Source: Rubrivivax sp. (GTDB taxonomy: Bacteria > Pseudomonadota > Gammaproteobacteria > Burkholderiales > Burkholderiaceae_C). Taken from it: 64,000 nucleotides of DNA. The notes beneath the pieces were generated by a model that saw only the letters and a list, made by a program, of their open reading frames with translations, did not search any database and was not told the origin of the DNA. Both the position numbers and the translations under genes were made by a program. Shown here piece by piece: positions 15,854-25,368 of this stretch (positions are counted from its first letter, which is position 1; each line of letters begins with the position of its first letter). Location of the stretch: assembly GCA_022843905.1 (NCBI GenBank), contig JALHMT010000002.1, positions 245,042 through 309,041 on the forward strand, read 5' to 3'.

Positions 15854-17448
15854 GCTTCCCGCGCTGCGAGCAGACGCGCGCCTGGGCGTCCTTGCAGGGC
15901 CACTTCGAGGCCCACGGCCGCGGCTTCGACCTGCGCGAGGCCTTTGCACGCGACCCGGGCCGCTTCGCTGCCTTCGGCATCGACGCCCCCGAGGTGTACG
16001 CGGACCTGTCCAAGAACCTGATCGACATCGCCACGCGGCGCTTCCTGCTCGACCTGGCGCGCGAATGCGGGCTCGAGGCAAGGCGCGACGCCATGCTGGC
16101 CGGTGCCGAGGTCAACGCCACCGAGGGCCGCCCGGTGCTGCACACGGCGCTGCGCGCGCCGCGCGGTGCCGGCCCGCATGGCGACGAGGTGCACGGTGTG
16201 CTGGACGCCATGCTGGCCTTTGCCGAGCGCGTGCGCGCCGACGAGGGCTTCACCGACGTCGTCAACATCGGCATCGGCGGCAGCGACCTCGGGCCGCAGA
16301 TGGTGGTGCCGGCGCTGGACGCCTGTGCGCACCGCCGGCTGCGCTTCCACTTCGTCAGCAATGTCGACGGCCACGACATCGTGCCGGTGCTGCGCGGGCT
16401 GGATCCGCGGCGCACCCTGTTCATCATCGCCAGCAAGACCTTCACCACCCAGGAGACCATGGCCAACGCGCAGGTGGCGCGCGACTGGTTTCTTGCGCAG
16501 GGCGGCAGCGACATCGCACGCCACTTCGCCGCGACGACGACCAACGTGGCGGCGGCGGCGGCCTTCGGCATCAGCACGAGCTTCGGGTTCTGGGACTGGG
16601 TGGGCGGCCGCTATTCGCTGTGGAGCGCCATCGGCCTGCCCATCGCCATCGCCATCGGGGCGGAGCACTTCCGCGCACTGCTGGCCGGCGCGCACGCGAT
16701 GGACCGCCACTTCGCGCAAGCGCCGCTCGAGCACAACCTGCCGGTCGCGCTGGGTCTGCTCGATGTCTGGTATCGCAACTTCCACGGCTTCGGCAGCCGC
16801 AGCGTGGCGCCCTACCACCAGGGCCTGAGGCGCCTGCCGGCCTACCTGCAGCAGCTGGAGATGGAGTCCAACGGCAAGCGCGTGGCGATGGACGGCACGC
16901 CGCTGTCACTGGCCACCAGCCCGGTGGTGTGGGGTGAGCCCGGCACCAACGGCCAGCATGCCTACTTCCAGATGCTGCACCAGGGCACCGACGTGATCCC
17001 GGTCGAGTTCATCGCGGTGAAGACGCCGGCGCATGCCCACGCCGACCTTCACGCCAAGCTGCTGGCCAACTGCCTGGCGCAGAGTCAGGCGCTGATGCTG
17101 GGCAAGAGCACGGCCCAGGCGCTGGCCGAGAAGGCGCCCACCGCATCGGCAAGCTTCGACCGCGCCGCGCTGGCCTCGGCGCGCACCTTCCCCGGCAACC
17201 GGCCCAGCACCACCCTGCTGCTGGAGGCGCTCACGCCACGCAGCCTGGGCGCGCTGGTGGCGATGTACGAACACCGCGTGTGGACCAGCGGCGCGCTGTG
17301 GGGCCTCAACAGCTTCGACCAGTGGGGCGTGGAGCTCGGCAAGGCCCTGGCCAGCGCGCTGCTGCCGCGCCTGGCCAGCGGCGACGTGGCGGGACTGGAC
17401 GGCTCCACCGCGGGCCTGCTGCAACGCCTGCGCGCGCCCGCCCCGTGA
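15850..17448 (+). CDS. pgi: Glucose-6-phosphate isomerase
   Basis: Interconverts glucose-6-phosphate and fructose-6-phosphate. The 532-residue protein carries both family signatures: [23 protein letters not shown], the catalytic Glu segment LEMESNGK, the His in [15 protein letters not shown], and the Lys in [12 protein letters not shown]. Length is normal. It is coupled to transaldolase upstream and to the HAD phosphatase gene downstream, both through 4-nt overlaps. Confidence 0.97.
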   Translation: MSFPRCEQTRAWASLQGHFEAHGRGFDLREAFARDPGRFAAFGIDAPEVYADLSKNLIDIATRRFLLDLARECGLEARRDAMLAGAEVNATEGRPVLHTALRAPRGAGPHGDEVHGVLDAMLAFAERVRADEGFTDVVNIGIGGSDLGPQMVVPALDACAHRRLRFHFVSNVDGHDIVPVLRGLDPRRTLFIIASKTFTTQETMANAQVARDWFLAQGGSDIARHFAATTTNVAAAAAFGISTSFGFWDWVGGRYSLWSAIGLPIAIAIGAEHFRALLAGAHAMDRHFAQAPLEHNLPVALGLLDVWYRNFHGFGSRSVAPYHQGLRRLPAYLQQLEMESNGKRVAMDGTPLSLATSPVVWGEPGTNGQHAYFQMLHQGTDVIPVEFIAVKTPAHAHADLHAKLLANCLAQSQALMLGKSTAQALAEKAPTASASFDRAALASARTFPGNRPSTTLLLEALTPRSLGALVAMYEHRVWTSGALWGLNSFDQWGVELGKALASALLPRLASGDVAGLDGSTAGLLQRLRAPAP

Positions 17449-18071
17449 AAGTCGTCTTCGACTTCGCCGGTGTCGTGTTCCACTGGCAGCCCGGCGCGCT
17501 GCTGCAGCGTGTGCTGCCGCATCACGCCACCGACGAGCAGCGCACCGACCAGCTGATGGCGGCGCTGTTCCAGTCCTGGGGCGGCGACTGGGCCGACTTC
17601 GACCGTGGCACGGTAGCGCCCGCTGACCTGGTCGAACGCATCGCGCGCCGCACGGGGCTGCCCGCAGTCGACGTGCTGGCCGTGGTGAAGGCGATTCCCC
17701 TGGCGCTGCAGCCCGACCCGGCCACCGTGGCCTTGATCCATCGGCTGCGCGCGCTGCAGCGTGGCGTGTACTTCCTGTCCAACATGCCGGCCCCTTACGC
17801 CGATCACCTGGAGACCGCACACGGCTGCGCCTCGTGGTTCGACGACGGGGTGTTCTCGGCGCGGGTGCAGGCCATCAAGCCCGAGCCGGAGATCTTCGAG
17901 ATTGCCGCGCGGCGCTTCGGGGCGCGGCCGCAGGAGCTCTTGTTCCTGGACGACGTGCCGGCCAACGTGGCGGCCGCACAGGCCGCCGGCTGGCAGGCGA
18001 TCCACTTCACCACCGCCGAGGCGGCCGAGGCGGCGCTGCACCGGCACGGCTGGTGGCCTTCGGCGGCTTGA
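17445..18071 (+). CDS. HAD-superfamily phosphatase, YihX/epoxide-hydrolase-N-like
   Basis: 208-residue HAD hydrolase. Motif I is FDFAGVVF: the nucleophile Asp is present but the usual second Asp (DxD) is replaced by Ala, as also happens in the YihX and soluble epoxide hydrolase N-terminal groups. Motif II Ser lies in FLSNMP, the Lys in AIKPEPEIFE, and motif IV in LFLDDVPANVAAA. YihX acts on alpha-glucose-1-phosphate, which would suit its place after tal and pgi, but the substrate here is inferred. Start is GTG 17445, overlapping the pgi stop (GTGA). Confidence 0.82.
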   Translation: MKVVFDFAGVVFHWQPGALLQRVLPHHATDEQRTDQLMAALFQSWGGDWADFDRGTVAPADLVERIARRTGLPAVDVLAVVKAIPLALQPDPATVALIHRLRALQRGVYFLSNMPAPYADHLETAHGCASWFDDGVFSARVQAIKPEPEIFEIAARRFGARPQELLFLDDVPANVAAAQAAGWQAIHFTTAEAAEAALHRHGWWPSAA

Positions 18072-18077
18072 TCTTCG

Positions 18078-18143
18078 CCTGAGCGCCTGGTGCGGGCCCT
18101 CGGGCGGTCGAGCGCTCAGGGTCTCGGACCCCAGGACCCTCAG
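18078..18143. terminator. Bidirectional terminator region between convergent operons
   Basis: CCTGAGCGC (18078-18086) and its inverted copy GCGCTCAGG (18112-18120) enclose a GC-rich loop. A second hairpin GGGTC-TCG-GACCC follows. They sit between the tal-pgi-HAD operon and the convergent peptidase gene. There is no U tract, so function is inferred from placement. Confidence 0.4.
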
Positions 18144-19222
18144 GCCGCCAGCCCGTTCAGCGCCTGGTGCGATGCCGCCAGACCTTGGTCGACGATCTGC
18201 TGCTTCCAGGGGTCGGTGTCGGTGTAGAAGGCGTCGCGCAGCTGTTGCTTGATGGCCTGGCGCTGTTCGGCCGGCGCATCGGGATGGTTCTGCAGCCACT
18301 GGTCGGCGCGCAGCGCAGTGATCACCTGGTCGGTGGGCAGGGTGCCGTACTCCAGCGCCATGCCGGTGTACTCGGCCTGCGGACACTCTTCGTAGACGGC
18401 AGCGAACATCATGCCGGTCAGCTTGGCCGAGGTCGAGCTGCCGTCGTAGACCGATGTCACCTTCGACCCCCACCAGGCGCGGGCCCGGGCGATGCTGGCG
18501 GCCTCGTCGCGACCGGCGTAGATGATCTCGCCGTAGCCGCTGGGGCCGAGCCCCGTGTGCAGGTCGATCCAGCCCATGCGTTCGCAGCGCCGGCCGTGCT
18601 CCTGCAGCACCAGGCGCAGGCTGCGCTGGCTCCAGGTCGGTTCGGTGCCGCCGAAGAACAGGCCGTCGGGGTGCCTGTGCTGGCCCCCGGTGACGGCGGC
18701 CTGCAGGCCCTTGGCACCGTGGCGGGCGACGAAAGCGCCGAGGGCCTGTTGCACTTCGGCGCCGGGCGGCCACTGCCCGGGCACGATCCAGGGCGCCAGC
18801 TCGTCGTAGCCGGGGTTCTCGGGCAGGGGCTGGCCGAAGTCGTGGAAGTTGCGGTTGAGGTCCACGTTCTCGTGCGTGGTGCGACGCCACCAGGAAAAGC
18901 CCCAGGGATTCAATGCATGGATGTAGAGCACCGCGACCCCGGCCGTCGCTGCCGCGGCGTGCCAGCCCGGGTCCGTCAGCAGCGCATGCTGCACGCCCGA
19001 GCCGCAGAAGCCTTCCACGCCGTGGCAGCCGCTGGAGACCACCAGCAGGCGCTGCGCGTCGTCGGCGCCGTAACGCGCAACGTCCATCGCCAGCACTTCA
19101 CCGTCGCGACCGCGCAGCGGATGCACGTGCGACCGCACGGCCAGCCCCGTTGCCGAGCAGGCGGCCAGGAACAGGTGCCGCGCTTCGGCGTAGGTCTGCG
19201 CGAAGTGCGCTGCGGCATTCAT
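18140..19222 (-). CDS. DUF2817/M14-like zinc carboxypeptidase-family protein
   Basis: 360-residue protein of the DUF2817 group, distantly related to M14 carboxypeptidases. Likely metal and active-site segments are SSGCHGVEGFCGSG (His and Glu), NVDLNRNFHDF, and WIDLHTGLGPSGYGE. No signal peptide is visible, so it probably acts in the cytoplasm on peptides or amide-linked compounds. The start at 19222 overlaps the stop of the upstream M20 gene by 4 nt (ATGA), so the two hydrolases are co-translated. Substrate is unknown. Confidence 0.83.
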   Translation of the reverse strand: MNAAAHFAQTYAEARHLFLAACSATGLAVRSHVHPLRGRDGEVLAMDVARYGADDAQRLLVVSSGCHGVEGFCGSGVQHALLTDPGWHAAAATAGVAVLYIHALNPWGFSWWRRTTHENVDLNRNFHDFGQPLPENPGYDELAPWIVPGQWPPGAEVQQALGAFVARHGAKGLQAAVTGGQHRHPDGLFFGGTEPTWSQRSLRLVLQEHGRRCERMGWIDLHTGLGPSGYGEIIYAGRDEAASIARARAWWGSKVTSVYDGSSTSAKLTGMMFAAVYEECPQAEYTGMALEYGTLPTDQVITALRADQWLQNHPDAPAEQRQAIKQQLRDAFYTDTDPWKQQIVDQGLAASHQALNGLAA

Positions 19223-20412
19223 CGGGGCGTGGCCAGCCACTGTTCGGCGATGCGCACCCAGGCCGTGGCACCCAGCGGGATGAGATCGTCGTTGAAGTCG
19301 TAGCTGGGGTTGTGCAGCATGCAGGGCCCCAGGCCGTGGCCGCCTTCGCGGTGGCTGCCGTCGCCGTTGCCGATCATGAAGTAGCAGCCGGGCTTTTCCT
19401 GCAGGTAGTAGCTGAAGTCTTCCGAGCCCATCGTCGGCTCGAACTCCAGCACGTTGTCGGTGCCCACCACGTCGGCCAGAACGCGGCGCGCGAAGTCGGT
19501 CTCGCTGGCGTGGTTGATGGTGGCCGGGTAGTTGCGCTTGAAGTGGAAATCGCAGCCGGCCTCGAAGGCCGCGCAGGTCGACTCGGCCACCGTCTTCATG
19601 CGCTGCTCGACCATGTCCAGCACCTCGGTGGTGAAGGTGCGCACGGTGCCCTGGATCTCGCAGCTGTCGGGGATCACGTTGGTGGCCTCGCCGGCGTGGA
19701 TCATGGTCACCGAGATCACGGCGGTGTCGATCGGCCGCTTGTTGCGCGTCACGATGGTCTGGAAGGCCTGCACCATCTGGCAGGCGATGGGCACCGGGTC
19801 GATGCCGTTGTGCGGCAGCGCGGCGTGCGCGCCCTTGCCGCGGATGACGATGCGGAACTCGTTGCTGCTGGCGAAGCTCGGGCCCGGGCGCAGCGCGAAC
19901 TGGCCGACCTGCATGCCGGGCCAGTTGTGGGCGCCGAAGATGGCCTCCATCGGGAACTTCTCGAACAGGCCGTCGCGCATCATCTCGCGCGCCCCGCCGC
20001 CGCCTTCTTCGGCCGGCTGGAACACCAGGTAGACCGTGCCGTCGAAGTTGCGGTGGCGGCTGAAGTGGCGCGCCGCGGCCAGCAGCATCGCGGTGTGGCC
20101 GTCGTGGCCGCAGGCGTGCATCTTTCCGGGGTGACGGCTGGCGTGCGCGAAGCTGTTGTGCTCGGTCATCGGCAGGGCGTCGATGTCGGCGCGCAGGCCG
20201 ACGGCGCGGTTCGACGTGCCGTTCTTGACGATGCCCACCACGCCCGTCTTGCCCAGCCCGCGATGCACCGGGATGCCCCACTCCGTGAGCGCCTTGGCGA
20301 TGAGGTCGGCGGTGCGCACCTCCTCGAAGCACAGCTCCGGATGGGCGTGAATATCACGGCGCAGTGCCGTGATGGCGGCCGCGTCGGCCAGGATCGACTC
20401 GATCATCTTCAT
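19219..20412 (-). CDS. M20-family amidohydrolase (hippurate hydrolase-like)
   Basis: Metal-dependent amidohydrolase/carboxypeptidase of 397 residues. Metal ligands typical of the M20D group are seen in MHACGHDGH, QPAEEGGGGA, GKGAHAALPHNG and the C-terminal MGSEDFSYYL. This family cleaves N-acyl amino acids such as hippurate or indole-acetyl amino acids; the real substrate cannot be read here. The start at 20412 (MKMIES) has a GGAG site about 8 nt upstream. It is co-translated with the DUF2817 gene, suggesting sequential breakdown of an acylated peptide-like compound. Confidence 0.92.
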   Translation of the reverse strand: MKMIESILADAAAITALRRDIHAHPELCFEEVRTADLIAKALTEWGIPVHRGLGKTGVVGIVKNGTSNRAVGLRADIDALPMTEHNSFAHASRHPGKMHACGHDGHTAMLLAAARHFSRHRNFDGTVYLVFQPAEEGGGGAREMMRDGLFEKFPMEAIFGAHNWPGMQVGQFALRPGPSFASSNEFRIVIRGKGAHAALPHNGIDPVPIACQMVQAFQTIVTRNKRPIDTAVISVTMIHAGEATNVIPDSCEIQGTVRTFTTEVLDMVEQRMKTVAESTCAAFEAGCDFHFKRNYPATINHASETDFARRVLADVVGTDNVLEFEPTMGSEDFSYYLQEKPGCYFMIGNGDGSHREGGHGLGPCMLHNPSYDFNDDLIPLGATAWVRIAEQWLATPR

Positions 20413-20695
20413 GCGGGGCTCCGGGGTCTGGTCGGTGCCGACATCGTAACGCCGGACGGAAACAGGCAGTGACATGTCGGCCGTCCCCAACCAATGGACA
20501 GGAGCTGGCCGCACGATCACGCGATAACATCCCGCGCAGGCCGGGGCGAGGGCTGCGATGTGCGCGTCCGACCCCGAAGAAGCGGCAGTCGGCTGCGTGG
20601 CGGCCGACCCCCGACCTTCAGGTGTGCCCCATCCGCCGTGTCAGGCCCAGCGGCCTGTCGCTCCGACAGAAGTCCCCGATCTTGCCGATTCCGCG

Positions 20696-21733
20696 ATGCC
20701 GCTGATCCACATCGAAGGCTGGCCCGAGCCCGTGCAGGCTGGCCGCCAGCGCATTCTCGAAGCTGCCCTCGACGCCGGCGTGCCCTATCCGCACGGCTGC
20801 GGCGCGGGCGAATGCGGCAGCTGCAAGTCCCGCCTGCTCGAGGGCGAGGTCAAGTCCGACCGCCACAGCCCCGAGGCGCTGAGCGACGAGGAAGAGGGCC
20901 AGGGGCTCATCCTGGCCTGCCGTTCGCGACCCGTGGGCGACGTGCGCGTGCAGTGGCTGGGCGACAGCACCGGGCCGTCCATGACCAAGGTCGACGCCAG
21001 CGTGGCGGCCATCGACCTGGCCTCGCCGGATGTCATCGTGCTCACGCTGGACCTGCCGCTCGGACGGACCTTCGAATTCCGTCCCGGCCAGTTCGCCAAA
21101 CTGCGCTTCGGCGAACTGCCGGCGCGCAGCTATTCGATGGCCAACCTGCCGGGCCAGGGCCAGCTGGTGTTCCACATCCGCGTGCTGCCCGACGGCAAGG
21201 TCAGCCCGTACGTGGCGCGCGGCCTGCGCACCGGCGAACGGGTGGAGGTGCGCGGGCCCTTCGGCGCGGCCTGCTGGGACGGGCCGCAGCCCGACGGCGC
21301 GCTGCTGCTGCTGGGCGGCGGCACCGGCATGGCACCGATCATGTCGGTGCTGGACGCCGCGTTGCGCGACGGCCATCCCGCGCAGCAGATCCACGTCTAT
21401 CACGGTGTGCGCACCGGTGACGATCTCTATGTCGAGGAACTGCTGCAGCGACGCGTGCGCGAGCACGGCATCCATTTCGTGCCCGTCTTCGCAGAACAGC
21501 GTGCCGCGGGGGTGCGGGCCGGCCCGCTGCACGAGGCCATCGCCTCCGACTTCAACGACCTCGGCGGCGCCACCGTGCACGTGGCGGGTCCGCCGCCGAT
21601 GGTCGAGGCGGTGCGGCAGCTCGTCATCAGCCGCGGTGCGGCGCCGTCCCGGGTGCGCGCCGAGGCCTTTCACCCGGCCGAGCCCGACAAGCGCAGCCTG
21701 TGGGAACGCATCACGTCCTGGGGGTCGCTGTAG
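20696..21733 (+). CDS. Ferredoxin–flavoprotein NAD(P)H reductase
   Basis: Electron-transfer reductase of 345 residues with an N-terminal plant-type [2Fe-2S] domain (CGAGECGSCKSRLLEG plus the distal LACRSRP), then an FAD-binding barrel (ARSYSMAN) and an NAD-binding domain (LLLLGGGTGMAPIMSVL, CxGP-like VHVAGPPPMVEA). The domain order is that of phenol-hydroxylase reductase and CDP-6-deoxyglucoseen reductase. No oxygenase partner is next to it; the downstream gene is a molybdopterin oxidoreductase, so it may feed electrons elsewhere. The start at 20696 (MPLIHIEG) was chosen because upstream residues are not conserved in style. Confidence 0.9.
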   Translation: MPLIHIEGWPEPVQAGRQRILEAALDAGVPYPHGCGAGECGSCKSRLLEGEVKSDRHSPEALSDEEEGQGLILACRSRPVGDVRVQWLGDSTGPSMTKVDASVAAIDLASPDVIVLTLDLPLGRTFEFRPGQFAKLRFGELPARSYSMANLPGQGQLVFHIRVLPDGKVSPYVARGLRTGERVEVRGPFGAACWDGPQPDGALLLLGGGTGMAPIMSVLDAALRDGHPAQQIHVYHGVRTGDDLYVEELLQRRVREHGIHFVPVFAEQRAAGVRAGPLHEAIASDFNDLGGATVHVAGPPPMVEAVRQLVISRGAAPSRVRAEAFHPAEPDKRSLWERITSWGSL

Positions 21734-21790
21734 CCGCCGCGGGCGACCCCGTGCCGCCTGGGCGGCAAGGCGCTGTGCAATAGTTCGGCC

Positions 21791-23884
21791 ATGCCCCTCG
21801 CTCCAGCACCCGAAGCATCCCTCGGCCTTTCCGAGCGCGGCTCGCGCACCGTGCTGGCGACCTGCCCGCACGACTGTCCCGACACCTGCGCCATCCGCGT
21901 CACGGTCGAAGGCGGCCGCGCCGTGAAGGTCCAGGGCCACCCCGACCACCCGCCCACCCAGGGCGCGTTGTGCACCAAGGTGTCGCGCTACCCCGAGCGC
22001 ACCTATCACCCCGAGCGCGTGCTGCAGCCGATGCGCCGCAGCGGCCCCAAGGGCAGCGGCCGCTTCGAGCCGATCGGCTGGGACGAGGCGCTGGACAGCA
22101 TCGCCACGCGCCTGAAGGCCATCGCCGCGCGCGACCCCGAGGCCATCCTGCCCTACAGCTATGCCGGCACGATGGGGCTGGTGCAGGGCGACGGCATGTC
22201 CGCCCGCTTCTTCCACCAACTGGGCGCCTCGCTGCTCGACCGCACGATCTGCGCTTCGGCCGGTGGAGACGCCCTGGCTGCCACCTATGGCGGCAAGGTC
22301 GGCATGCACGTCGAGCACTTCGCCGAGAGCAGGCTGATCCTGATCTGGGGCAGCAACTCGATTGCCAGCAACCTGCACTTCTGGACGCTGGCCCAGCAGG
22401 CCAAGCGCGACGGGGCCCGCCTGGTGTGCATCGACCCGCGGCGCACCGAGACCGCCGACAAATGCCACCAGCACATCGCCCTGCTGCCCGGCACCGACGG
22501 CGCGCTGGCGCTGGGCCTGATGCACGAACTGATCCGCCAGGACCTGCTCGACCATGACTACCTGGCTCGACATGTCGACGGCTGGCCGAAGCTTCGCGAG
22601 CGCGCGATGGCCTGGAGCGCGCAACGTGCGGCCGATGTCTGCGGCATCACGGCCGAAGAGATCGTGCAGCTGGCAGCCGAGTACGGCAGCACCCGGCCGG
22701 CGGCCATCCGCCTGAACTACGGCATGCAGCGCGTGCGCGGCGGCGGCAATGCGGTGCGTCTGGTCGCGCTGCTGCCCTGCCTGGTGGGCGCCTGGCGTCA
22801 TCGCGCCGGCGGCCTGCTGCTGTCGAGTTCGGGCTGGTTCCGTCCGGCGCGCAACGACGCGGTGCTGCAACGTCCCGACCTGCTGGCCGGCCGCCGCCCG
22901 CGCACCATCAACATGTCGACCATCGGCAACGACCTGCTGCGCGAGACTTCGCCCGCCTTCGGCCCGAAACTCGAGGCCGTGGTGGTCTACAACAGCAACC
23001 CGGTGGCCGTGGCGCCGGACAGTGGCAAGGTGGTCGCCGGATTCGCGCGCGAGGACCTCTTCACCGTGGTGATCGAGCACTTCATGACCGACACCGCCGA
23101 CCACGCCGACATCGTGCTGCCGGCCACCACCCAGCTCGAACACTGGGACGTGCACACCAGCTACGGCCACACCTACGCCATGCTCAACCAGCCGGCGGTG
23201 CCCCCGCTGGGGCAGTCGCGCTCCAACGCGGCGATCTTCCGCGCGCTGGCAGAGCGGATGGGGTTCGACGAGCCCTGTTTTTCGGACGACGATGCCACGA
23301 TGGCACGCCAGGCCTTCCGTCAGGACATCGTGCCCTGGGACGAACTGCTGCGCACCGGCTGGGTCAGGCTGCCCATGGCCGAAGCGCCTTTCGCCGAGGG
23401 CGGATTCCCCACGGCCACCGGCCGTGCCATCGTCGATGCCCCGGGCCTCGGTGTGCCCGACCACGTGGCCAACTACGAGTGCGTTCAGTCCGACCCGGAT
23501 CTCGCGCGGCGCTTCCCGCTGGCCATGATCTCGCCGCCGGCGCGCAACTTCCTCAACTCGACCTTCGTCAACGTGAAGAGCCTGCGCGACATCGAGGGCG
23601 AGCCGCGGGTCGAGATCCATCCCGACGACGCCGCGGCACGCGGCATCGTCGGCGGGGCGGTGGTCGACGTCATCAATCAACGCGGCCGCTACCGCTGCAA
23701 GGCCGACGTGACCGGACGTGCGCGGCCCGGCGTGGTCAACGGCCTGGGCATCTGGTGGCGCAAGCTCGGCCTGGAGGGCACCAACGTGAACCAGCTCACG
23801 CACCAGCGACTGACCGACATCGGCCGCGCACCGGCCTTCTACGACTGCCTGGTCGAGATCGCGCCGGTGGCGCCGCACGCCTGA
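21791..23884 (+). CDS. Molybdopterin oxidoreductase family protein
   Basis: 697-residue molybdenum-cofactor enzyme of the DMSO-reductase family. The N-terminal [4Fe-4S] site is CPHDCPDTC with a later GALCTK. The cofactor domain has SAGGDALAATYGG where the Mo ligand would lie, then IWGSNSIASNLHF and IDPRRTETADKC. The C-terminal dinucleotide-binding domain has PPARNFLNSTFVN. No Tat leader is seen, so it is probably cytoplasmic. Physiological substrate unknown. It follows the [2Fe-2S] reductase by 57 nt and precedes a lipoprotein gene by 2 nt. Confidence 0.88.
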   Translation: MPLAPAPEASLGLSERGSRTVLATCPHDCPDTCAIRVTVEGGRAVKVQGHPDHPPTQGALCTKVSRYPERTYHPERVLQPMRRSGPKGSGRFEPIGWDEALDSIATRLKAIAARDPEAILPYSYAGTMGLVQGDGMSARFFHQLGASLLDRTICASAGGDALAATYGGKVGMHVEHFAESRLILIWGSNSIASNLHFWTLAQQAKRDGARLVCIDPRRTETADKCHQHIALLPGTDGALALGLMHELIRQDLLDHDYLARHVDGWPKLRERAMAWSAQRAADVCGITAEEIVQLAAEYGSTRPAAIRLNYGMQRVRGGGNAVRLVALLPCLVGAWRHRAGGLLLSSSGWFRPARNDAVLQRPDLLAGRRPRTINMSTIGNDLLRETSPAFGPKLEAVVVYNSNPVAVAPDSGKVVAGFAREDLFTVVIEHFMTDTADHADIVLPATTQLEHWDVHTSYGHTYAMLNQPAVPPLGQSRSNAAIFRALAERMGFDEPCFSDDDATMARQAFRQDIVPWDELLRTGWVRLPMAEAPFAEGGFPTATGRAIVDAPGLGVPDHVANYECVQSDPDLARRFPLAMISPPARNFLNSTFVNVKSLRDIEGEPRVEIHPDDAAARGIVGGAVVDVINQRGRYRCKADVTGRARPGVVNGLGIWWRKLGLEGTNVNQLTHQRLTDIGRAPAFYDCLVEIAPVAPHA

Positions 23885-23886
23885 CG

Positions 23887-24972
23887 GTGCGCAGGGTCCT
23901 GCTCTTGGCATCCCTCGGCGCCATGGGCGCGGCGCTGGTGGTGGCAGGCACGGTGTGCCTGACCAGCGGCTGCAGCACGCTGGGCTACTACGGCCAGGCG
24001 GTGGGCGGTCACATGGACCTGCTGCAGCGTTCGCGGCCGGTCACGCAGTGGCTGGCCGACGAGAGCACCTCGCCAGCACTGCGCGAGCGCCTGCGCCTGA
24101 CGCAGCGCATCCGTGAGTTCGCGGTGACCGAGCTCGGCCTGCCCGACAACGCCAGCTACCGCTCCTTCGCCGACCTGCAGCGGCCGGCGGTGGTGTGGAA
24201 CGTCGTGGCCGCGCCGGAGCTGTCGCTCAGACTGAAGACCTGGTGCTTCGCCGTGATGGGCTGCGTGGGCTACCGCGGCTACTTCGACCGCGCCGGTGCC
24301 GACGCCCTGGCCGCCGAACTGCAGTCCGAGGGCTGGGAGGTCAGCGTCTACCCGGTGCCCGCCTACAGCACGCTGGGCTGGACCAACTGGCTGGGCGGTG
24401 ACCCCCTTCTCAGCACCTTCATCCAGTGGCCCGAGGGCGAACTGGCGCGGCTCATCTTTCACGAGCTGGCGCACCAGGTGGCCTATGCCCCCGACGACAC
24501 CACCTTCAACGAGTCCTACGCCACCGCGGTGGAGCGCATCGGCGGAGCGCGCTGGCTGGCCAGCCATGCCAGCGCCGCGGCGCGACAGGAATACGAGCAG
24601 CTGCAGTCGCGCCGCCAGACCTTCCGCGAGCTCACGCTGCGGCACCGACTGCGCCTGCAGGCGCTGTACGACAGCCCGCTGGACGACGCGCAGAAGCGCC
24701 TGCGCAAGGCAGAGCTCAGGACGATGCTGGACGCCGAGATCGCCACCCTGAAGGCCGGCCCCTGGGCCGGCTTCACCGGTTACGACGCCTGGTTCGCTCG
24801 CGCCAACAACGCGGCCTTCGGCGTGCAGGCGGCCTACAACGAACTGGTGCCGGCCTTCGAGCGCCTGTTCGAACGCGAAGGTCGCGACTTTGCCCGCTTC
24901 CATGCCGAGGTGCGGCGCCTGGCGGCCTTGCCGAAGGCCGAACGCCGCGCCACACTCGATGCCCTTCGATAG
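23887..24972 (+). CDS. Predicted aminopeptidase, lipoprotein with HExxH zinc motif
   Basis: 361-residue predicted zinc aminopeptidase (the COG4324 type). A lipoprotein signal peptide ends in the lipobox LTSGC, so it should be anchored in the membrane facing the periplasm. The zinc motif is FHELAHQVAY with a following Glu in FNESYATAVE. Many helical residues at the C-terminus are charged (QKRLRKAELRTML). Start is GTG 23887, only 2 nt after the molybdopterin enzyme stop; ATG 23923 would cut into the signal peptide. It is probably co-transcribed with its upstream neighbours but no functional link is obvious. Confidence 0.82.
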   Translation: MRRVLLLASLGAMGAALVVAGTVCLTSGCSTLGYYGQAVGGHMDLLQRSRPVTQWLADESTSPALRERLRLTQRIREFAVTELGLPDNASYRSFADLQRPAVVWNVVAAPELSLRLKTWCFAVMGCVGYRGYFDRAGADALAAELQSEGWEVSVYPVPAYSTLGWTNWLGGDPLLSTFIQWPEGELARLIFHELAHQVAYAPDDTTFNESYATAVERIGGARWLASHASAAARQEYEQLQSRRQTFRELTLRHRLRLQALYDSPLDDAQKRLRKAELRTMLDAEIATLKAGPWAGFTGYDAWFARANNAAFGVQAAYNELVPAFERLFEREGRDFARFHAEVRRLAALPKAERRATLDALR

Positions 24973-24983
24973 GAGACAACCCC

Positions 24984-25367
24984 GTGCCCGACATCCGCAT
25001 CCACCGCGACCATCAGCTCGGCCTGGCCAAGGCGCGCAAAGTCGCCTGGCAGTGGGCCGAGGAGGCCGAGTCCAAGTTCGACATGTCCTGCACGGTGATC
25101 GAAGGTGAGACCAGCGACACCATCGAGTTCACCCGATCCGGTGTCAATGGCCGCCTCATCGTGGCGCCCGACCACTTCGATCTCGATGCCAAGCTCGGCT
25201 TCCTGCTGGGGGCCTTCAGCAGGACCATCGAGACGCAGATCGAAGAAGCGCTGGACAAGCTGCTGGCCAAGAGCCAGGCCGGCGCGGGTGTCACTGCGGC
25301 CGCGCCGCGCAAGTCGGCCGCCAGGACTGCGGGCAAGACCGCCGCCAAGACCGCTCCCAAGAAATAG
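24984..25367 (+). CDS. Polyhydroxyalkanoic acid system family protein
   Basis: 127-residue protein matching the PHA-system small protein family: it begins PDIRIHRDHQLGLAKARKVA and contains FTRSGVNGRLIVAPDHFDLDA and LGFLLGAFSRTIETQIEEALD. An Ala/Lys-rich tail (SAARTAGKTAAKTAPKK) resembles a nucleic-acid- or granule-binding extension. Start GTG 24984 follows a good AGGAGA ribosome-binding site at 24971. It is the first of a group with a lipid/storage flavour. Confidence 0.82.
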   Translation: MPDIRIHRDHQLGLAKARKVAWQWAEEAESKFDMSCTVIEGETSDTIEFTRSGVNGRLIVAPDHFDLDAKLGFLLGAFSRTIETQIEEALDKLLAKSQAGAGVTAAAPRKSAARTAGKTAAKTAPKK

Positions 25368-25368
25368 C

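Noticed and set aside
20618..23911. Very long open frame (1097 codons) on the minus strand
   Set aside because: It lies opposite the reductase and molybdopterin oxidoreductase genes, has no domain and is rich in His/Gln/Arg as expected from antisense of high-GC codon usage.
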